In this document: positions 33,095-40,955 of the stretch, piece by piece
Layout: every line of letters starts with the position of its first letter
How positions within the stretch are numbered: the first letter of the stretch is position 1
Notes under the pieces: generated by a model
What the model was told of the DNA's origin: nothing
Seen by the model: the letters and a program-made list of their open reading frames with translations, nothing else
Database searches by the model: none
Made by a program: the position numbers and the translations under genes
Assembly (NCBI RefSeq): GCF_013371465.1
Contig: NZ_JABWDU010000006.1
Location: 1-64,000, forward strand
Direction: 5' to 3'
Length of the DNA stretch: 64,000 nt
Source of the DNA: Ensifer oleiphilus
Lineage (GTDB): Bacteria; Pseudomonadota; Alphaproteobacteria; Rhizobiales; Rhizobiaceae

Positions 33095-34574
33095 AACCAT
33101 CACCCTTGATGGACCGGCGGACTGGACCGAGATCGCCGCCGTCGCGAACGGCGCCCGGCTTGCGCTTTCCGATGCGGCCCGCAGCCGCATCGTCAAGGCC
33201 CGCGCCGTGGTCGAGGCACTCGTCGATCGCGGCATCCGCGGCTACGGCATCAACACCGGCGTCGGCGCGCTCTGCGATGTCATCATCGACAGGGAAAACC
33301 AGGAAGCGCTATCGCGCCACATCATCCTCAGCCATGCCTGCGGCGTCGGCGAGCCGCTGGGGCGGGCGGAAGCGCGGGCGGTGATGGCGGCCCAGATCGC
33401 CAATTTCGCCCATGGTTACTCCGGCGTGCGCATCGAAACAGTCGAGGCGTTGCTAGCCCTGCTCAACGCCGGCCTCATCCCCAACATCCCATCGCGCGGC
33501 TCCGTCGGCTATCTCACCCATGCCGCGTCGATCGGCCTCGTGCTGATCGGCCATGGCACGGTGAACGACGGCAAGGAGATTGTGAACGGTGCTGAGGCGT
33601 TGCGCCGGATCGGGCTCCAGCCGCTGCGGCTGCAGGCGAAGGAGGGCTTGAGCCTCGTCAACGGCACGCCCTGCGCCACCGGTCTCGCAGCGCTGGCCCT
33701 GTCGCGCACGCAAAGCCTTTTTGCCTGGACGGATGCGGCGGCGGCACTCACCTATGAAAATCTCGGCAGCCAGGCCAATACCTTTGCCGCCGGGCCATTA
33801 GCGTTGCGCCATTCGCCGGGGTTGCAGGCGGTCGGAAAAACCTTGCGCGATTTCCTCGCGGATAGCCCGATGCTGGCCGCAAGCGCCGGCACGCGCACGC
33901 AGGACCCCTTGAGCTTGCGCGCCGTTCCGCATCTGCACGGTGCCGCCCGCGACACCTTTGACCACGTGGCCGAGGTGGTGAACCGGGAACTGGCCAGCCT
34001 CACCGACAATCCCGCCGTCTCCGGCACGCCGGACGCGCCGGAGGTGCATTCGCAGGCCCATGCGGTCGGCGCCGCCCTCGGCCTTGCCATGGACAGCCTC
34101 GCCGTTGCTGTCGCCGAAGTCGCGGCCATATCCGAACGTCGCATCGACCGGCTGGTGAACCCGCTCGTCAGCGGCCTTCCGGCCTTCCTTGCCGGCGACG
34201 GCGGTGTCTCCTCCGGCTACATGATCGCCCAGTATACGGCCGCAGCCCTCGCCGCGGAAAACCGCCGGCTGGCGGCGCCCGCAAGCCTCGACGGCGGCAT
34301 CACCTCGGCGCTGCAGGAGGATATCCTGACGCACGCCACCCCCGCGGCCTTCAAGGCGCTGGCGATCGTCGACAACCTCGAGCGGATCCTTGCGATCGAG
34401 CTTCTCGCCGCCGCCCAGGCCTACGACCTGCAGCCACAGGCAACCGGCAAGGCCAAACGCACCGGCGCGCTCTACCAACGCATCCGCGCCGCCGTTCCCC
34501 ATTATGCGGACGACCGTCCGATGAACGAAGATTTCGACCGGATGCGGCGCGTCATTGAGGAAAGCACCCCATGA
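33087..34574 (+). CDS. HutH-like aromatic amino acid lyase family protein lacking the MIO triad
   Basis: Protein of 495 residues with the histidine/phenylalanine ammonia-lyase fold. Most of the active site is recognisable: Tyr in GYGINTGVG, His in ILSHACGVG, Asn in SLVNGTP, Arg in QDPLSLRAVP, Glu in LQEDILTHATP. The Ala-Ser-Gly triad that cyclises into the MIO electrophile is absent: canonical GSVGASGDLAPLAH is replaced by GSVGYLTHAASIG. The usual active-site Tyr in QDPYSLR is Leu. Alignment is smooth everywhere else, so this looks like a diverged subfamily rather than a decaying gene. Genome annotations would call it histidine ammonia-lyase; I doubt that activity. It overlaps hutV and is followed by hutD with an ATGA overlap. 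Confidence 0.85.
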   Translation: MTETITLDGPADWTEIAAVANGARLALSDAARSRIVKARAVVEALVDRGIRGYGINTGVGALCDVIIDRENQEALSRHIILSHACGVGEPLGRAEARAVMAAQIANFAHGYSGVRIETVEALLALLNAGLIPNIPSRGSVGYLTHAASIGLVLIGHGTVNDGKEIVNGAEALRRIGLQPLRLQAKEGLSLVNGTPCATGLAALALSRTQSLFAWTDAAAALTYENLGSQANTFAAGPLALRHSPGLQAVGKTLRDFLADSPMLAASAGTRTQDPLSLRAVPHLHGAARDTFDHVAEVVNRELASLTDNPAVSGTPDAPEVHSQAHAVGAALGLAMDSLAVAVAEVAAISERRIDRLVNPLVSGLPAFLAGDGGVSSGYMIAQYTAAALAAENRRLAAPASLDGGITSALQEDILTHATPAAFKALAIVDNLERILAIELLAAAQAYDLQPQATGKAKRTGALYQRIRAAVPHYADDRPMNEDFDRMRRVIEESTP

Positions 34575-35155
34575 AACTGCTGCCCGCCTCTGGCCACAAG
34601 CGCATGCCCTGGAAAAACGGCGGCGGCGAAACCGTCGAGATCGCGGTCTTTCCGGAGGGCGCCTCGCTTTCGCAGTTCGACTGGCGGGTGAGCATGGCGA
34701 CCGTCGCCAGCGACGGCCCGTTCTCCGCCTTCCCAGGCATCGACCGCACGCTGTCGATCCTCGAAGGCAACGGCATGACGCTTCTGATCGAAGGTCGCGC
34801 GCCGGCGCCGCTGACCCAGGCATCCGCACCGCTTGCCTTTCCCGCCGACACCGCCACGTCAGCCAAGCTGATCGACGGCACGATCGTCGACCTCAACGTT
34901 ATGACCCGTCGAGGCAAGCTTACGCATCATGTGCGCCGGCTCGTGGTCGAGGGCGAAGGTCCGCTTGCGAGCGAGGCTGCCGCCACCATGCTCCTTTGCC
35001 ATCGCGGCGCGGTGACGCTGGATGGCAGCGGCCAGACAGTCGCGCTTTCGGCCGGCGATGCCGTGCTGGCCTCCGGACCGCTTGCCGCAAGCTTGAAAGC
35101 ACCGGCAGGGTGCACGCTGTTCCTGATCGAGATCGATACCGCAGAGGGCGCCTGA
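34571..35155 (+). CDS. hutD: HutD-family cupin protein
   Basis: HutD-type bicupin of 194 residues. Family segments are LPASGHKRMPWKNGGGETVE near the start and later FDWRVSMATVASDGPFS. HutD is a conserved member of many hut operons and is thought to limit flux, perhaps by binding an intermediate, but it has no proven enzymatic role. Its ATG overlaps the stop of the lyase-like gene (ATGA), and it ends the operon. Confidence 0.88.
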   Translation: MKLLPASGHKRMPWKNGGGETVEIAVFPEGASLSQFDWRVSMATVASDGPFSAFPGIDRTLSILEGNGMTLLIEGRAPAPLTQASAPLAFPADTATSAKLIDGTIVDLNVMTRRGKLTHHVRRLVVEGEGPLASEAAATMLLCHRGAVTLDGSGQTVALSAGDAVLASGPLAASLKAPAGCTLFLIEIDTAEGA

Positions 35156-35186
35156 CAACGGGAGCAATCGGCGGCCCGCGTCCGGA

Positions 35187-35627
35187 TCAGGGCCGGCGCA
35201 GGTGCAGCAGCGGATAGGGCCTGCCGTCGTCGTCGACAGGCGAGCGCCCGACGGCGACAAATCCCAAGCGCGCATAGAACCCGGCACCGGAGGTATTCTG
35301 CTCGTTGACATCGACGGTCAGCACCGGATGCACTACAGCCGCATGCTCGACAAGCGCGGGGCCGACGCCACGGCCATGGGCACCGGCATGAACAAACAAG
35401 GAATCGATCTGCGCCCCGGTCATGCCCATGAAGCCGAGCGCGATATCGTCGTCATCCGCTGCAATCCACAGTTCGGCTTGCGGAAGGTAATGGGCAGCAA
35501 CCATCTCTTCGATGGCGGCAAAATCCTCTGCCGACAGAAAGTCATGGGTGGCAACAACGGCGCTGCGCCAGATATCGAGCGTGCGCGGAAAATCAGATGA
35601 GCGGGAAGAACGAATGGAAATGGTCAT
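35187..35627 (-). CDS. GNAT-family N-acetyltransferase
   Basis: Acetyltransferase of 146 residues. The acetyl-CoA binding motif is seen as FVHAGAHGRGVGPALVEHA, followed by VDVNEQNTSGAGFYARLGF, typical of YjaB/ElaA-like GNAT proteins. The chosen start at 35627 (MTISIRSSRSSDF) matches the family; the frame is open to 35753. It is convergent with hutD. The substrate is unknown. Confidence 0.8.
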   Translation of the reverse strand: MTISIRSSRSSDFPRTLDIWRSAVVATHDFLSAEDFAAIEEMVAAHYLPQAELWIAADDDDIALGFMGMTGAQIDSLFVHAGAHGRGVGPALVEHAAVVHPVLTVDVNEQNTSGAGFYARLGFVAVGRSPVDDDGRPYPLLHLRRP

Positions 35628-35892
35628 TTGAGAAGTCGCTATAAAATAGGTGTCTGCCTTTGTGAAGCACGGGAGAGAGTGCATTCTCTGGCGCGCAGAG
35701 CGGACGAAACCGGCAATGGTAGGCAATAGCGCTGTCGCTGAATGCGGGCACAATGGATCGCTACAATAGCCGCGAAGGCGAATTCTGCAAGCGCACTAGC
35801 TCGGGCGCCACGACAAGGGCCCCACCAAACCGCCAGCCTCACCACGGCAACCAGCAAGCCACATCCGCCGCCGACCATCGTCCGCTATCGCG

Positions 35893-36345
35893 CTACTTCG
35901 TATCGCCCGTGTCGATCTCGTTCTGCTGCGTCACGATCGCCTCGGTCTGGACCTTGGTGTTCTGGCCGACGGCAATCATCCAGCGCTCGTCTTCTTTCAC
36001 CAGAATATAGAGCGGGCTGCCTTCCGCCTCTCCGGGGATCGGCGATCCATCGTCGAGCACCGGTCGCTGGCGCACATTGACGGCGGCCACACCCGGCCGC
36101 AGGAACGAGATATGCTCCGCCTCATAGCGCGCGTATTGATTGCCCAGCGCCGGTGTCAGCACCTTGCGGGTAAACGCGGCGACCTCGTCGCGGCCGGTCA
36201 GCCGCCGCCCGAAGGCCGTCACCCAGACGGCGTCCGGCATGAAATGCTGCAGGAAGTCCTCCGGCGACCGCTCGTTCTGCGCCCGCTCGACATCGGCGAT
36301 CAGTTGTCAGATCCGCTCGCCCTCGATCTCTTCGAAATCAGTCAT
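35893..36345 (-). pseudogene. NTF2-like (SgcJ/SnoaL-type) gene with in-frame TGA at codon 13
   Basis: The visible protein (from 36240, MPDAVWVTAFGRRL) resembles SgcJ/EcaC or SnoaL-like NTF2-fold proteins of about 150 residues but lacks the first helix. That helix is found in the same frame upstream: ATG at 36345, preceded by a strong GGAGGAAG, gives MTDFEEIEGERI, then TGA (36307-36309), then QLIADVERAQNERSPED leading into the rest. A CGA to TGA change would explain the break. Translation may restart at 36240, or the stop may be a sequencing error. Confidence 0.75.
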
Positions 36346-36451
36346 GAAGTCTTCCTCCCCCTGCCTGCCTTAATGCATATCAACATCACGAGGCTTGGCA
36401 ACGGCGAGTTGTAGGACGCCCGTACGGTAGCACAGTCTCCGTTCACAAATT

Positions 36452-36473
36452 GGTAACCATACGGCGTGTTACC
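36452..36473. promoter_or_regulatory. Inverted repeat upstream of a small membrane protein gene
   Basis: GGTAAC and GTTACC are separated by 10 bases, about 93 bases before the start at 36566. The spacing suits a dimeric regulator, but no candidate protein is evident. Confidence 0.35.
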
Positions 36474-36565
36474 CGGGGAACAGCGCGTTCGGCGCCACAC
36501 GATAGTCTCCATGCCACGGTTTGACAGTCTCTCAACAGCAAACACAAGGCTTGGAGGATACGGAC

Positions 36566-36724
36566 ATGATCAAGACCGGTTTCGGCGTTTCCATCACCGT
36601 TCTGGCCTTCTCTCTGGCGGTGATCGCCTTCATGAATGTGGCCCTGTCCCAATATCGGGCAGCCGCAATTGCCGACATCACCCTGCCGGACTACAGCACC
36701 ATCACCTCGTCCATCCATCGCTAA
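36566..36724 (+). CDS. Small single-pass membrane protein
   Basis: Hypothetical protein of 52 residues with one hydrophobic stretch at about residues 7-27 (GVSITVLAFSLAVIAFMNVA) and a polar tail. It has a good TTGGAGGAT ribosome binding site before the ATG. No family is recognised. A GCTCCATC-AAGC-GATGGAGC hairpin at 36791-36810 may end its transcript. Confidence 0.6.
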   Translation: MIKTGFGVSITVLAFSLAVIAFMNVALSQYRAAAIADITLPDYSTITSSIHR

Positions 36725-37265
36725 GGCGCCACGTCGCGATTTCCACCGAGCAGGAAACGGGTGGCTTGCCCGAGGCTGGAAGGCAAGAATGCTCCATCAA
36801 GCGATGGAGCCAGCCATGATGTCCCTGCTCATCCGGCACACGTTCGCAGCCGCACGCGGCGACGGTCTTCGCCCCGAACTCCTCACCGCTACCACCCAAG
36901 AAAACCCGGCGTCCGAAGCCGGCAAGGATGGCGTTTCACTTCACGCAGGCATTGAGCGCCTGGATGGCCTCATCGGCTCCCGCGAGATCGACCCTGGTTT
37001 GCGCAGCGTCGGCCGATTGAAACGTCAGTTCGGCGCTCTGCGCTAACGCCGATTGCAACGCGTCCCTGTCAGCGCCAACCATGACAGCATGGAGACAGGG
37101 CGGGTCGTTCTGGCTCTGCATAGCGGCATTGCCTTGCCCTCGATCGAAGTTGCGTTCCACCGACCATGGGGATGGTCAGTCCGCCAACATCCGGGCTGAC
37201 ACCGGGAAGCTGATTTCACGACATCAACCTCGGCAGGCAGCCATCGACCGCGGCGGATCCAGGTG
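36725..37265. other. Degraded or non-coding stretch
   Basis: About 540 bases with only weak reading frames. On the minus strand, 36936-37160 reads like the C-terminus of a small secreted protein (SAELTFQSADAAQTRVDLAG, then ADEAIQALNACVK). The same frame continues upstream through a stop at 37176-37178 as SFPVSARMLAD, so it is probably a gene remnant. Nothing else is recognisable. Confidence 0.4.
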
Positions 37266-37409
37266 TCAGAGCTTCGAGACCGCGGCAAATGCGCGGCGGC
37301 ATGACCTCACCTGCGCACCGTTGATCCGCATGACCAGCTTGCTGTTTTCCTCGAGATGTCGCTGATTGGCCGCAAGGCGATGGGCAAACATGAATGCGGT
37401 GATCGCCAT
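37266..37409 (-). CDS. Small hypothetical protein, 47 residues
   Basis: A short frame (MAITAFMFAHRLAANQRHLE, later RINGAQVRSCRRAFAAVSKL) starts at an ATG with a perfect AAGGAG 5 bases upstream. No family is recognised. The ribosome binding site is the main support; it may be a remnant of a longer gene in this degraded stretch. Confidence 0.4.
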   Translation of the reverse strand: MAITAFMFAHRLAANQRHLEENSKLVMRINGAQVRSCRRAFAAVSKL

Positions 37410-37630
37410 ATCGCTCCTTGAGCGTCACGCCGTCCGCCGACGCGATCCTCCTGCTTCAGGCAGAAATGCCAGGTCACCCGCAGACCTGAACGACCGATGG
37501 CATTGGTGGAGAAACCTCCCCTTCCCATTGCCGGCACGAACAAACGCTTCCCCTGACAGGGCTTTGCTGCTTGGATGGACAAGACCGACCGTCTCATGGT
37601 CGAGGCCCACCCGATGCCGGAACGTTTTCA

Positions 37631-38692
37631 ATGTCGAGCGATCATTCCCACCTCTGGCCCGGCGTTCCGCTTGCGCTCGGCTCCGCCGTTCTCTTCGGCG
37701 CCTCGACGCCGCTTTCAAAACTTCTGCTCGGCACCATCGATCCCTGGCTGCTCGCCGGCATGCTTTATCTCGGCGCGGGGATTGGCCTGGCGATCGTCCA
37801 CCGCGCCCGCGCGCTTGTCGGTCTTGACGGCGTCGAGGCGCCGCTGGCGCGTACGGACATTCCGTGGCTGATAGCAGTGATCCTGTTTGGCGGCGTGGTC
37901 GGTCCACTTCTCCTGATGTTCGGGCTCTTGCAGACCACGGCCGCCTCCGGCTCGCTGCTCCTCAACCTTGAGGGCCTGGCGACGATGGCGATTGCCTGGC
38001 TGGTGTTTCGAGAAAACGTCGACCGTCGCCTGCTCTTGGGCGCCGCCGCCATCCTGTGCGGCGCTGTGCTTTTGTCGTGGAATGGTGCGGGCTTGAGCCT
38101 CGATCGCGGCAGCCTGCTGATCGCAGGCGCCTGCCTTACCTGGGGCATCGACAACAATCTGACGCGAAAACTCTCCTCGGCCGATCCTGTCCAGATCGCC
38201 ATGATCAAGGGTCTCGCGGCCGGCACGACCAACCTCGTCCTTGCCCTGTCGCTCGGCGCATCGCTGCCGCCCTTCGGCCTCACCGCCGGCGCCGCCCTCG
38301 TCGGCTTCCTCGGCGTCGGCATCAGTCTCGTGTTCTTCATGCTCGGCCTGCGCCACCTCGGCACGGCGCGCACGGGCGCCTACTTCTCGCTCGCCCCGTT
38401 CATCGGCGCCCTGCTCTCGATCGCCCTCTTCCGCGACGCCGTCACCCCGCAATTCCTCTCAGCCGGCCTGCTGATGGCCTTCGGTCTCTGGCTGCACCTG
38501 GCAGAGCGCCACGACCACGAACACAGCCACGAGGCGCTGGAGCACGACCACACCCATATCCACGACGAGCATCACACCCACAGCCACGACGGCCCGGTCA
38601 ACGAGCCACATTCCCACTGGCACCGCCACGAACCAATGCGCCACAAGCACCCGCATTATCCGGACCTGCACCATCGGCATAGTCATCGGTGA
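37631..38692 (+). CDS. DMT-family (EamA) transporter with His-rich C-terminal tail
   Basis: Inner-membrane protein of 353 residues with two EamA repeats and about ten hydrophobic segments (first: GVPLALGSAVLFGASTPLSK). The final 62 residues carry 23 histidines mixed with Asp and Glu, a cytoplasmic or periplasmic metal-binding tail that is not part of the usual EamA fold. This suggests transport or sensing of zinc, nickel or cobalt, or a metal buffer. The start at 37631 was chosen by family N-terminus; the ribosome binding site is weak. Confidence 0.82.
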   Translation: MSSDHSHLWPGVPLALGSAVLFGASTPLSKLLLGTIDPWLLAGMLYLGAGIGLAIVHRARALVGLDGVEAPLARTDIPWLIAVILFGGVVGPLLLMFGLLQTTAASGSLLLNLEGLATMAIAWLVFRENVDRRLLLGAAAILCGAVLLSWNGAGLSLDRGSLLIAGACLTWGIDNNLTRKLSSADPVQIAMIKGLAAGTTNLVLALSLGASLPPFGLTAGAALVGFLGVGISLVFFMLGLRHLGTARTGAYFSLAPFIGALLSIALFRDAVTPQFLSAGLLMAFGLWLHLAERHDHEHSHEALEHDHTHIHDEHHTHSHDGPVNEPHSHWHRHEPMRHKHPHYPDLHHRHSHR

Positions 38693-38893
38693 GTGTGGTT
38701 AGGGTCGCCGTCTGTCCTGACCGCCCCGGTTGTAGAAGGGTACGTTCGATAGCGACAATGCGCAGCGAGTTCCCGCAGTTCCTCAATCAGGGTTGAACGC
38801 ACATTTAGTGGACCTTCAAAGTCGATTTTAAATCTTTGGGAACCATGTGAGTTGAAGGTACGATGCAACCGATTTGATACAAGGAGTAGCGCG

Positions 38894-39727
38894 ATGGCCA
38901 AGAACTCAACGATTGAGTGGACCGATCACACGTTCAATCCTTGGACCGGTTGCACGAACATTAGCCCAGGTTGCGACAACTGCTACGCGGAAGCATGGTC
39001 GAAAAGATCTGGGCACGTGAAATGGGGAAACTCACCTCGCAAGCGGACCACAGAGGCTTATTGGAAAGCCCCCCACATCTGGCAGAAAAAATCTGCGCAG
39101 TTCGCTGCGCAGCACGGTCGTCGCCAGAGAGTATTCTGCGCGTCACTAGCTGACGTCTTCGACAATAAGGCTGACCCTGTTTGGCGTGAGGAGCTTTTCA
39201 GCATTATTAAAGCGACACCGGCTCTGGATTGGCAGCTTCTGACCAAGCGTCCGCAGAATATCCGCAAGATGCTGCCAAATGACTGGGGGGATCACGGCTA
39301 CGCAAACGTTTGGCTCGGCTTCACTGCCGAAGACCAAACCCGGTACGAGCAGCGAAAACGTTTCATCGCAGAAGTGCCGGCGGCAGTCTGGTTCGTATCC
39401 TACGAACCAGCCATCGGGCCTCTCCGAATTGCAGAAAACGACCCGAAGCCGAACTGGCTAATCAGCGGCGGCGAAAGCGGCCACGGGGCACGGCCAATGT
39501 TAGCTCAATGGGCACGCGATGTAATATCAGACTGCCAACGCCTTGGCATTGCCGCGTTCCACAAACAGTGGGGTGCAATCGGCAACAATCCGCTCGTGCA
39601 AGAGCACGGCATGGCACCGAACGAGGTGAAGGAGCTTGATACTTTCGGCAAAGGAGGCGGTTTGCTCGACGGACAACTGATCCGTGAGTTTCCAATCGTG
39701 CGCTATCCTGAGGAGAATGCCGCCTGA
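38894..39727 (+). CDS. DUF5131 (phage Gp37/Gp68-like) protein with CX6CX2C motif
   Basis: Protein of 277 residues of the Gp37/Gp68 family, found in phages and mobile regions. The N-terminus IEWTDHTFNPWTGCTNISPG leads into three cysteines, Cys20, Cys27 and Cys30, spaced CX6CX2C, which resembles but is not the standard radical-SAM CX3CX2C cluster. Further family segments are ASLADVFD, QLLTKRPQNI and ISGGESGHGARP. AAGGAG lies 8 bases before the ATG. GC content is about 50% in sampled stretches against about 65% in the surroundings, which suggests transfer. The next gene encodes its typical partner, TcmP. Biochemical function is unknown. Confidence 0.85.
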   Translation: MAKNSTIEWTDHTFNPWTGCTNISPGCDNCYAEAWSKRSGHVKWGNSPRKRTTEAYWKAPHIWQKKSAQFAAQHGRRQRVFCASLADVFDNKADPVWREELFSIIKATPALDWQLLTKRPQNIRKMLPNDWGDHGYANVWLGFTAEDQTRYEQRKRFIAEVPAAVWFVSYEPAIGPLRIAENDPKPNWLISGGESGHGARPMLAQWARDVISDCQRLGIAAFHKQWGAIGNNPLVQEHGMAPNEVKELDTFGKGGGLLDGQLIREFPIVRYPEENAA

Positions 39728-39765
39728 CGCCTTGACGAATCGGTGGCCATCGAATGCCATGAGGA

Positions 39766-40638
39766 ATGGCAAAACATCCAGAATTGTTTCCCGATGCGCC
39801 CCAACAACTCTCTCCTATGAAAATGCGGAGAGATGTAGAGCACAAAGTTTGGACCGAGAATAAGGCCCAGCTAATAGCTCGTTACCTGCGGTACTTCGTT
39901 TTTATTACGAAGCATGGCGCCTATATCGACGGCTTTGCCGCACCAAAGGACCCTTCCAATCCTCAGAGCTGGGCAGCCAAGCTCGTGGTGGAGAGCGAGC
40001 CTAAATTCCTACGCCAGTTCTTCTGGTGTGAACTTGAGCCCAAGCGAGCGGAATACTTGCAAGCTTTGAAGGACGAGCAATCACCGACAAAACCAGCTCG
40101 TCGATACGAAGTGTTGATCGATGACTTCAATAGATCCATCGATAACATCCTCGCGAGCGGTGTGATCACCGACAAGACAGCTACGTTCTGCTTGCTTGAC
40201 CAATTTATGTGCGAGTGTGAGTGGGCGACGCTTCAGAAATTAGCCTCCCACAAGACCGCAGGGCAAAACAAAATCGAGCTCTTCTATTTTCTCGGGGTGG
40301 GGTGGATGTCGAGAGGATTGGCAGGTTTCACCAAAAACACTGCCATCCCTCGCCGGTGGTGGGGACGAGACGACTGGCAGTCTTTGCAGAAGCTCGGACC
40401 AACCAAGCTGACATTTGAATTCGAGGAACGGTTCCGGAAGGAGCTTGGGTACCGCAACGTCTTTTCGTTTCCGATCTACGAGCATGAAGGGCAAAACGGA
40501 AAGCACATGTTCACGATGATCCATGCATCGGATCACGACGAGGCGCCGCGCCTGATGCAGCGCGCTTACAGGAACGTGATGCAACCCCTCGAAGATGAGG
40601 ACCAGCTCAAATTGGAGCTTGCAGCGCTACCGCTATGA
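39766..40638 (+). CDS. tcmP: Three-Cys-motif partner protein TcmP-like
   Basis: Protein of 290 residues that matches the TcmP family by its N-terminus (VWTENKAQLIARYLRYF, then GAYIDGFAAP) and by its position right after a three-Cys-motif protein. It shows no motif that gives an activity; CLLDQFMCECEW and FYFLGVGWMSRG are notable central segments. GC content is as low as about 45% in places. The two genes form a cassette in front of a tRNA-Met gene. TcmP proteins have been seen mostly in phage, plasmid and island settings, with defence or DNA modification suggested but not shown. Confidence 0.8.
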   Translation: MAKHPELFPDAPQQLSPMKMRRDVEHKVWTENKAQLIARYLRYFVFITKHGAYIDGFAAPKDPSNPQSWAAKLVVESEPKFLRQFFWCELEPKRAEYLQALKDEQSPTKPARRYEVLIDDFNRSIDNILASGVITDKTATFCLLDQFMCECEWATLQKLASHKTAGQNKIELFYFLGVGWMSRGLAGFTKNTAIPRRWWGRDDWQSLQKLGPTKLTFEFEERFRKELGYRNVFSFPIYEHEGQNGKHMFTMIHASDHDEAPRLMQRAYRNVMQPLEDEDQLKLELAALPL

Positions 40639-40642
40639 ATAC

Positions 40643-40664
40643 GCGGCCCTTTGAAAGGGCCCGC
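40643..40664 (+). terminator. Stem-loop after tcmP
   Basis: GGCCCT-TTGAA-AGGGCC with flanking GC pairs forms a hairpin just past the tcmP stop. There is no strong T-tract. Confidence 0.5.
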
Positions 40665-40666
40665 TT

Positions 40667-40682
40667 GTGGTATCGATACCAC
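40667..40682. repeat. Perfect 16-bp palindrome
   Basis: GTGGTATCGATACCAC is fully self-complementary. It lies between the tcmP terminator and the tRNA-Met gene, and may be an operator or a recombination site. Confidence 0.6.
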
Positions 40683-40744
40683 TACAACATTCAGCATAGC
40701 TAACCGTACAAAGGCTGCCGTTTCATTCACGCGCATTGAAAAAA

Positions 40745-40821
40745 TGGTAGCGGAGGAGGGATTCGAACCCCCGACACAAGGATTATGATTCCTCTGCTCT
40801 AACCTACTGAGCTACTCCGCC
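40745..40821 (-). tRNA. tRNA-Met (CAU anticodon, elongator type)
   Basis: A 77-base tRNA with encoded CCA. The 5' strand GGCGGAG pairs with CTCCGCT (one G-U), the D arm begins TAGCTCAGTAGGTTAGAGC, the anticodon loop is ATCATAA with CAT, and the T arm contains GGTTCGAATCC. Elongator identity is inferred from the general sequence, not from initiator-type G-C pairs in the anticodon stem, which are absent. Confidence 0.9.
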
Positions 40822-40955
40822 GGGTACCGCGTCAGGGCTTCGAAGAAGAAGCCGTCTTGACTGGACGGGCGGCTTATAAGGCCCGGTTCCGCCCAGTGTC
40901 AACCCAAGTCGCGGGGAAAATGTGAAGTTTTCCCGCGCGATCGGAAATGATGGTC

